In this document: positions 6,543 to 7,914 of the stretch, in pieces | Layout: each line of letters begins with the position of its first letter | Numbering within the stretch: position 1 is the first letter of the stretch | Source: Actinomycetota bacterium | GTDB lineage: Bacteria > Margulisbacteria > Marinamargulisbacteria > SXXA01 | Direction: 5' to 3' | Assembly: GCA_005791325.1 (NCBI GenBank) | Contig: SXXA01000054.1 | Span: 1 to 7,914, forward strand | Length of the DNA: 7,914 bases | Translations under genes and position numbers: made by a program | The notes under the pieces: model-generated | The model's input: the letters and a program-made list of their open reading frames with translations, nothing else | What the model was told of the DNA's origin: nothing | Databases searched by the model: none

Positions 6543-6811
6543 TAGCCGTGACACTCCTCATATTCATTTTGTTTTTTACGATCCACCAATCGAACCACAC
6601 GGTCAAATCCTGATTCAATGGCATAAATGGTTTTAGAGATTAATTCTTCAGTTTTTTGTTTGGTAGAATCAATAATCTCTTGTCGATCATCCTTTAATCG
6701 ACGCAACAATCGACGGGTTTCACGTCCCGATTGTGGGGCCAATAATAATGCTGCAGCTGTACCAACAACCGCTCCTAAAAGCACACCTTCAAAAAACCGA
6801 TTACTAGCCAT
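6542..6811 (-). CDS. YtxH domain-containing small membrane protein
   Basis: The start is the ATG at 6811, chosen because GGAGG (6819-6823) lies 7 nt upstream and the product then opens MASNRFFEGVLLGAVVG, the usual YtxH opening; extending to 6871 adds 20 unconvincing residues. The 89-residue protein has a small-residue-rich transmembrane helix at about 7-25, then the family signature LLLAPQSGRETRRLL at 22-36 and a long charged, probably helical tail (about 37-85) with many Lys, Arg, Glu and Asp. The family is general-stress related in Bacillus, and its biochemical role is not established. It is the first gene of the block running to the MTHFR gene and overlaps the next small membrane gene by 1 bp, which suggests the two products work together. 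Confidence 0.85.
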   Translation of the reverse strand: MASNRFFEGVLLGAVVGTAAALLLAPQSGRETRRLLRRLKDDRQEIIDSTKQKTEELISKTIYAIESGFDRVVRLVDRKKQNEYEECHG

Positions 6812-6818
6812 ACTAACG

Positions 6819-6823
6819 CCTCC
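6819..6823 (-). promoter_or_regulatory. Strong ribosome binding site for the YtxH gene
   Basis: GGAGG on the minus strand, 7 nt before the ATG at 6811. It fixes the start of the YtxH gene and thus the left edge of the 148-bp spacer after trpA. Confidence 0.7.
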
Positions 6824-6845
6824 ATTGATGCCATTGGCAAATTGT

Positions 6846-6877
6846 GGGGTTGAACCACACCATGGTAACACAACCCC
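6846..6877. repeat. Nested inverted repeat upstream of the YtxH gene
   Basis: GGGGTTG (6846-6852) pairs with CAACCCC (6871-6877) across 18 nt, and the centre holds the perfect 8-bp palindrome ACCATGGT (6859-6866). It ends 35 bp before the YtxH start, in the probable leader or promoter. No T-tract follows on the minus strand, so an operator or leader hairpin is likelier than a terminator. Stems of this length also arise by chance. Confidence 0.35.
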
Positions 6878-6959
6878 GGCTTATGGGATACCCAAAAAAG
6901 AACAACCTTACACTTTTAAAATAAGGCCCACCAGGCATTGGGTACAATTGGAGGCGATT

Positions 6960-7715
6960 CTAAACCGATTGAACCCCTGCAAGCAAGTCTTTAATCAGCT
7001 GAAGAACAGCTGTAGGGCCACCTTCATACAAAGCATTTACCAAATAACTACCCACAATGGCTGCGTCAGCATCTTGCAAAACAGTATTCACATGGTCGGA
7101 TGTACTAATGCCGAAACCAACCGCTATTGGAATATCCGTCATACTACGAATAGCTTGAATCAGGGGTGCTAGAGACGCAACCGATTGACGCATCCCAGTG
7201 GTTCCCGTGGAAGAAATAATATATAAAAAACCCTCTGCAATTGAGGTAATTTGAATCAATCGAGATTTTGAGATCAATGGCGATACCATCCAAATTAATG
7301 GCACCCCCACACGCTTGGATGCGCTTATCCAATCCGATGCGTCCTCAATCGACAAATCTGGTATCAACACAGCCCCCAATCCCGCATCCGCCGATTGCTT
7401 AAAAAAAGGGTCAATCCCAAATCGATACACCAAATTAGCACTACTCATGGCAACAGCTACCCCGCCCACCCCTCGAATGGCACTTGCTGCACGAAATAAA
7501 TCAGCCATTACAGGGCGGTTGGATTGTAACAAGGCACGTTGATGAGAGGCCTGAATGACAGGACCATCCGCAATCGGATCCGAAAATGGCAGACCCAACT
7601 CAAGTACCGGACACCCCGCCATTACCATCTCACAGGCCAATTGAATTGAATCTGAAATCGTGGGATCCCCCAATGTTAAATAGGGTATCACTGGGCCTAG
7701 GGGCAACTTAATCAT
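6960..7715 (-). CDS. trpA: Tryptophan synthase alpha chain
   Basis: Cleaves indole-3-glycerol phosphate to indole and glyceraldehyde 3-phosphate, passing indole to TrpB through the intersubunit tunnel. The 251-residue TIM barrel shows YLTLGDPT 12-19, catalytic E39 (Salmonella E49) and D50 (D60) in LELGLPFSDPIADGP, SSANLVYRFGIDPFF 91-105, IPDLSIEDA 118-126, the flexible-loop motif YIISSTGTTG 165-174 with T173 (T183), and the phosphate-binding GFGIST 200-205. Length is close to the family's 260-270. Salmonella Y102 is replaced by Ser at position 92, and R179 by S169. The ATG lies inside the last codons of trpB (8-bp overlap), with AAGGA 9 nt upstream, as in typical coupled trpBA pairs. Function is secure. 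Confidence 0.96.
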   Translation of the reverse strand: MIKLPLGPVIPYLTLGDPTISDSIQLACEMVMAGCPVLELGLPFSDPIADGPVIQASHQRALLQSNRPVMADLFRAASAIRGVGGVAVAMSSANLVYRFGIDPFFKQSADAGLGAVLIPDLSIEDASDWISASKRVGVPLIWMVSPLISKSRLIQITSIAEGFLYIISSTGTTGMRQSVASLAPLIQAIRSMTDIPIAVGFGISTSDHVNTVLQDADAAIVGSYLVNALYEGGPTAVLQLIKDLLAGVQSV

Positions 7716-7914
7716 TCATTAGGGTCCTTAAATCTTTATCCCCGCGACCAGATACATTTAATAATATTGTCGAATTTGGTTTAAAGGGATGGGATTTTAA
7801 GGCGGCAAATGCATGGGAAGTTTCCAGTGCCGGAATAATCCCCTCCGTCCGACTCACCCACTTGCTCGCATTTAACGCATCACGGTCGGTAATTGAACAG
7901 GTTGCAATTCGACC
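7708..7914 (-). CDS. trpB: Tryptophan synthase beta chain, C-terminal 68 residues (cut by window edge)
   Basis: Only the end of the gene is inside the window. The readable frame begins GRIATCSITDRDALNA and continues with SRTEGIIPALETSHAFAAL and the PLP-site segment NVSGRGDKD near the end. These are the conserved C-terminal motifs of TrpB: the Glu of TEGI (Salmonella E350) and the Ser of SGRGDKD (S377, near the pyridine nitrogen of PLP) are present. It ends with TAA at 7708-7710, overlapping the trpA start by 8 bp, so the two subunits of the synthase are translated together. The rest of the gene lies beyond base 7914. Confidence 0.95.
   Translation of the reverse strand, partial: GRIATCSITDRDALNASKWVSRTEGIIPALETSHAFAALKSHPFKPNSTILLNVSGRGDKDLRTLMND

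Larger units (their letters stand above)
6812..6959 (-). other. Intergenic spacer between trpA and the ytxH-ruvX-pur block; probable promoter region
   Basis: A 148-bp gap, much longer than any gap inside the two flanking gene groups, so a new transcript probably begins here. Just after the trpA stop, GCCTGGTGGGC folds into a 4-bp hairpin followed by CTTATTTT, a weak terminator candidate. The best promoter I can draw is TTGTAC (6942-6947), 18 bp, TATTTT (6918-6923), which is poor. The spacer also holds an inverted repeat at 6846-6877. Nothing coding is convincing. Confidence 0.4.

Overview
The window is a compact stretch of bacterial chromosome in which every supported gene reads on the minus strand. 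In transcription order (right to left) these are the 3' end of trpB, trpA, a YtxH-type small membrane protein, a second small membrane protein, ruvX, purM, purN, purH, a methylenetetrahydrofolate reductase (MTHFR) gene of MetF type, and, after a 244-bp gap, a large isocitrate dehydrogenase gene. I see no insertion sequence, phage gene, CRISPR array, rRNA or tRNA.

The host is a free-living or largely prototrophic bacterium of moderate GC with frequent AGGAG-type ribosome binding sites; it makes its own purines and tryptophan. The phylum cannot be fixed from this window. The isocitrate dehydrogenase has the long C-terminal domain typical of Thermus/Rickettsia-type enzymes. The pairing of a YtxH protein with a one-helix membrane protein recalls Firmicutes and Cyanobacteria, or lineages near the Cyanobacteria. 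The MTHFR looks more like the YitJ/acetogen branch than the E. coli branch. This mixture suggests a lineage outside the well-studied proteobacteria, but that is inference.

Layout: 7708-7914 and 6960-7715 are trpB (partial) and trpA, overlapping by 8 bp. 6812-6959 is a 148-bp spacer with a nested inverted repeat and probably the promoter of the next operon. 2020-6811 is a seven-gene block whose genes touch or overlap (TAATG, TGATG and ATGA junctions, or gaps of 3-4 bp), so it is very likely one operon. 1776-2019 is a GC-rich, inverted-repeat-rich intergenic region, followed downstream on the minus strand by a TATAAT box. 63-1775 is the isocitrate dehydrogenase. 1-62 has no assignable gene.

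Functionally, PurM makes AIR, while PurN and PurH are the two 10-formyl-THF-dependent transformylases of purine synthesis. Both release THF, and the MTHFR acts on the same one-carbon folate pool, so the distal half of the operon is a purine/one-carbon module. RuvX and the two membrane proteins are passengers at the promoter-proximal end. The most notable points are the NAD-type coenzyme signature in the isocitrate dehydrogenase, the structured 1890-2074 region that also appears to have extended the MTHFR C-terminus, and small departures from consensus in PurM and TrpA. I found no convincing undescribed defence, mobile or secretion system here; most of the window is housekeeping metabolism.
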